Origin: an uncultured Rhodospirillales bacterium
GTDB taxonomy: Bacteria; Pseudomonadota; Alphaproteobacteria; RF32; CAG-239
NCBI GenBank assembly: GCA_902795665.1
Contig: CADBMA010000071.1
Span: forward strand, 1-9,476
Reading direction: 5' to 3'
DNA: 9,476 nt
Below are positions 7,260 through 9,476 of this stretch, piece by piece. The position numbers were made by a program, and so were the translations under genes. The first letter of the stretch is position 1. Each line of letters starts with the position of its first letter. Below the pieces are notes generated by a model, which searched no databases, was not told the DNA's origin, and saw only the letters and a program-made list of their open reading frames with translations.

Positions 7260-7769
7260 ATGAAAAAAATCGGGTTTATCACCGGCTGTTTAATATGTTT
7301 ATATACAATTGCCGCTCACGCTGAAAAACCGCAGATGATAGGCGAATACGATGATTGGACTGCCTTTGCTTATAAAGAAGGCAAAAACACGGTTTGCTAC
7401 ATGGCTAGCAGCGCGCAAAAATCAGAGGGCAAATATAATAAGCGCGGCGAAGTTTATATGGTAATCACTCACCGTCCGGCGGACAAGACTTTTGATGTGG
7501 TTAATTTTACTGCCGGCTATACGTACAAAAGCGGAGCTCCGATAGTTGTCAAAATCGGCAAAGATGCTTTTACAGATTTTTTTGCCGACAATGATAAAGC
7601 TTGGACCATGAGTCCGGCCGCAGACAAGAAATTGGTTGAAGCAATGAAAAAAGGTGAACGCCTGATAATTGACGGTACTTCAGCGAAGGGTACCTTGACC
7701 AAAGACTATTATTCGCTGAAAGGGTTTAGCGCCGCTTATCGTGCCATCAGCGCCAAGTGCCGCCGATGA
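7260..7769 (+). CDS. Invasion-associated locus B (IalB) family secreted protein
   Basis: The 169-residue product has a classical signal peptide: Lys2-Lys3, a hydrophobic core, and an Ala-His-Ala cleavage site at about residues 19-21. The mature protein of roughly 148 residues should lie in the periplasm or outer envelope. It matches the IalB family along its length: DDWTAFAYKEGKNTVCYMAS (31-50), KSEGKYNKRGEVYMVITHRP (54-73), AGYTYKSGAPIVVKIG (85-100) and GTSAKGTLTKDYYSLKGF (139-156). Cys46 and Cys167 are the only mature-part cysteines, so a disulfide is plausible. The family is named after a Bartonella protein linked to erythrocyte invasion, but most members, this one included, occur generally in Alphaproteobacteria with no proven function, so invasion should not be assumed. 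ATG at 7260 is preferred over an upstream in-frame start because it has AAGG nine bases before it and begins the signal peptide. Its stop overlaps the rlmN start. Confidence 0.9.
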   Translation: MKKIGFITGCLICLYTIAAHAEKPQMIGEYDDWTAFAYKEGKNTVCYMASSAQKSEGKYNKRGEVYMVITHRPADKTFDVVNFTAGYTYKSGAPIVVKIGKDAFTDFFADNDKAWTMSPAADKKLVEAMKKGERLIIDGTSAKGTLTKDYYSLKGFSAAYRAISAKCRR

Positions 7770-8836
7770 GTGAAAAAATAGAACTGATAGGTCTGTCCAA
7801 AGAAGAACTGCAAGAACACCTCAAGCAGATGGGCGAACCAACTTTTCGCGCCAAGCAAATTTGGCAATGGGTTTACTATTACGGAGTAACCGATTTCAAC
7901 GAAATGACCAATCTTTCCAAAGATTTGCGCACCAAATTGGGGCAATATTTTGATTTATCGCGCCCCCGCATTGTTGATGAGCAAATATCTTCCGACCGCA
8001 CCCATAAGTGGCTGCTTGAGTTTGGCGACGGGCAGCGTGTTGAAATGGTCTATATTCCGGAAGAAGACCGCGGCGCGGTTTGCATTTCAACACAGGTTGG
8101 TTGCGCAATGGGGTGCAAATTTTGCCATACCGGCAGCCAAAAACTAACACGCAATCTGACTGCGGGAGAAATTGTCAGTCAGTTTATGGTCGCGCGCGAT
8201 GTTTATAAGGAATGGAACCTGAAAGAACAGTCGCGAATGCTGTCAAATATTGTGGTTATGGGCATGGGTGAGCCGTTTCAGAACTATGACAATTTGGCCA
8301 AAGCGGTCAAAATTATCTCAGACGGGGAGGGCATTGCCTTATCCAAGCGCCGCATAACGGTTTCGACCTCTGGCATTGTTCCGCATATCCCCAATTTTGA
8401 TGCAGAAGTCGGCACCCGCTTGGCCATCAGCCTCCACGCGCCCAATAACGAGCTTCGCTCTCAAATTATGCCGATAAACAAAAAATATCCGCTGCCCGAT
8501 TTGATAAAAGCTTGCCGACAATATCAGGACAACCACGGCGGCTATATAACTTTTGAATATCTTATGCTCAATAATTTTAATGACGGCTATGCTCATGCGG
8601 AAGAATTAATCCGCCTGATGAAGAGCAATAAAATCAATGCCAAGTTTAATCTGATTGCCTTCAATCCGTGGCCGGGCTGTGACTTTGCCCCAAGCTCCAA
8701 CAACCGCATTCATGCCTTTTCGGAAGAATTGCAAAAGCACGGATTCGCGGCACCGATACGCACGGCTCGCGGGCAAGATATTTTGGCAGCTTGCGGACAA
8801 CTAAAGTCAAAGAAAAATTCAAAAGATGATAAATAG
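7766..8836 (+). CDS. rlmN: Dual-specificity 23S rRNA/tRNA adenine C2-methyltransferase RlmN
   Basis: RlmN is a radical-SAM enzyme that methylates C2 of A2503 in 23S rRNA and of A37 in some tRNAs, tuning decoding and peptidyl-transferase-centre function. The 356-residue protein is close to the family's usual size. The 4Fe-4S cluster motif CX3CX2C is Cys113, Cys117 and Cys120, within VGCAMGCKFCHTG. Cys106 (in AVCISTQ) and Cys343 (in DILAACGQL) match the two mechanistic cysteines of E. coli RlmN (118 and 355), with identical spacing to the cluster. VVMGMGEPFQNYDN (163-176), RRITVSTSG (195-203), AISLHAPNNELR (220-231) and IAFNPWPG (297-304) are further family blocks. All catalytic elements are present. 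The ATG at 7766 overlaps the ialB stop as ATGA, and no clear ribosome binding site precedes it, so translation is probably coupled. A GTG at 7757 is an alternative in-frame start. Confidence 0.96.
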   Translation: MSEKIELIGLSKEELQEHLKQMGEPTFRAKQIWQWVYYYGVTDFNEMTNLSKDLRTKLGQYFDLSRPRIVDEQISSDRTHKWLLEFGDGQRVEMVYIPEEDRGAVCISTQVGCAMGCKFCHTGSQKLTRNLTAGEIVSQFMVARDVYKEWNLKEQSRMLSNIVVMGMGEPFQNYDNLAKAVKIISDGEGIALSKRRITVSTSGIVPHIPNFDAEVGTRLAISLHAPNNELRSQIMPINKKYPLPDLIKACRQYQDNHGGYITFEYLMLNNFNDGYAHAEELIRLMKSNKINAKFNLIAFNPWPGCDFAPSSNNRIHAFSEELQKHGFAAPIRTARGQDILAACGQLKSKKNSKDDK

Positions 8837-8845
8837 TTTTATCTC

Positions 8846-8907
8846 AGCTAATCAATTGTTACAAATATATTAATTTCTACTATACAGGCAAAAATTAGCT
8901 TTTTTTT
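8846..8907 (+). terminator. Possible terminator after rlmN
   Basis: AGCTAAT (8846-8852) and ATTAGCT (8894-8900) form a perfect 7-bp inverted repeat, followed at once by seven more T (8901-8907). The loop is long (41 bases) and the stem is AT-rich, so this is a weak intrinsic terminator at best. Its place just past the rlmN stop supports the call. Confidence 0.35.
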
Positions 8908-8923
8908 AAAGCAAACTTATGAT
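8895..8923 (+). promoter_or_regulatory. Weak promoter candidate for the final gene
   Basis: TATGAT (8918-8923) matches a -10 box in five of six bases. The hexamer at -35 with 17-base spacing, TTAGCT (8895-8900), matches poorly (three of six). It is the best candidate in the spacer ahead of the gene at 8959 and overlaps the proposed terminator region. Confidence 0.25.
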
Positions 8924-8958
8924 ACCTTAAAATGAGAATTTAGTTTTGGGGAACAGCC

Positions 8959-9476
8959 ATGTATTTATGGGTAATTATAGCGACATTTATTGCAGCTCTG
9001 GCAGCGTTGGGAACATCGCTTCGTCCGGATATCAATCATTTGTACGTTGAACCTCAAGCCCAAACCATTGTCACCAAAATTTATACTCAACACCAAGGCA
9101 TGGTCAAATATGCCTATAAAAATAACAGCAATGGAGAAAACAACAGAGCCTCTTTCACCCAAGGAGAGTGGAAACCGTCAGACCACAAAGGCTATTTGCC
9201 ATATGGTTTCAAGGCCAATTCTGGCGTGGCTCGTTTTACCTCAAAAATATATTGCTTGGATAAAGACAGCCCAACCCGTTCGTCGCTCCCCAGCTCTTGT
9301 ATGGATATGTCTGATCCTGAAAATCCGACCGAGAGCACAACAGAAAATTGCTGCGCAGCCTCAGGAGTATCGGTTTATTTGGTCACATTCGGAAGGGTTC
9401 CGCAAAAATGGAAAAACGTCCGCACCGGCAAACCAAGCTCAGCTTTGCTAAACGCAATGAAGGATTCTTTGGGTTA
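8959..9476 (+). CDS. Small membrane-anchored secreted protein, possibly pilin-like, partial
   Basis: An open frame runs from ATG at 8959 to the window end (172 complete codons, no stop). GGGGA at 8948-8952, six bases before the ATG, is the strongest ribosome binding site in the window. A hydrophobic segment begins almost at once (residues 2-20, rich in Ile, Ala and Leu), followed by a polar, probably exported domain. This N-terminal helix plus a polar body resembles PilV-like minor pilins, and VPQKWKNVRTGKPSSALLNAM (in two parts, about 147-167) could fit the C-terminal region of such proteins, but I see no clear prepilin Gly-Glu cleavage site. Four cysteines (99, 114, 131, 132) sit in one third of the protein and could form disulfides. 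The region around 104-130 is rich in Ser, Thr, Pro and Asp. I do not recognise a specific family; the pilin idea is a guess. Confidence 0.6.
   Translation, partial: MYLWVIIATFIAALAALGTSLRPDINHLYVEPQAQTIVTKIYTQHQGMVKYAYKNNSNGENNRASFTQGEWKPSDHKGYLPYGFKANSGVARFTSKIYCLDKDSPTRSSLPSSCMDMSDPENPTESTTENCCAASGVSVYLVTFGRVPQKWKNVRTGKPSSALLNAMKDSLG

Noticed and set aside
7278..7289. Lipobox-like Ile-Thr-Gly-Cys in the IalB signal peptide
   Set aside because: It ends at residue 10, too early for a normal lipoprotein signal, and a standard Ala-His-Ala cleavage site follows at residues 19-21.
8990..9451. Plus-strand 153-residue open frame overlapping the final gene
   Set aside because: It has no hydrophobic anchor or ribosome binding site, whereas the other frame from 8959 has a strong ribosome binding site and a coherent membrane-anchor start.

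Overview
The window looks like chromosomal core sequence from an AT-leaning alphaproteobacterium. The main evidence is an invasion-associated locus B (IalB)-type secreted protein directly upstream of, and overlapping, rlmN, which is a pairing common in Alphaproteobacteria. The ParE and CCA-enzyme sequences also resemble alphaproteobacterial forms. The lineage call rests on family resemblance read by eye, not on a search. I see no insertion sequence, CRISPR array, tRNA, rRNA or phage gene.

Layout: positions 1-1112 (minus strand) hold the N-terminal half of parE, the topoisomerase IV ATPase subunit, cut by the window edge. A hairpin terminator separates it from a minus-strand gene (1216-2490) for a membrane-anchored TPR protein I cannot name. 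Across an 89-base AT-rich divergent spacer, the plus strand carries a membrane protein with a degenerate endonuclease/exonuclease/phosphatase (EEP) fold (2580-3467). It is followed by a Lon-family ATP-dependent protease of the LonB/YcbZ-like type (3523-5961). The protease stop codon overlaps the stop codon of a convergent minus-strand gene for a CCA tRNA nucleotidyltransferase homologue (5958-7172). From the next divergent spacer the plus strand carries ialB and rlmN (7260-8836), which overlap by four bases. After a 122-base spacer comes a partial gene for a small membrane-anchored, cysteine-containing, possibly pilin-like protein (8959 to the end).

Most genes are housekeeping: chromosome decatenation, protein quality control, tRNA 3'-end maturation, and rRNA/tRNA A2503/A37 methylation. 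The most notable signal is in the CCA enzyme. The protein is intact and full length, but three diagnostic active-site positions are changed: the second Asp of the catalytic DxD pair is Asn, and the Asp and Arg of the base-templating EDxxR motif are Asn and His. Each change is one G-to-A step from the expected codon. The EEP-fold protein has likewise lost most catalytic residues while keeping its GDFN motif. The window therefore holds two apparent pseudo-enzymes, or strongly altered enzymes, in otherwise intact reading frames.
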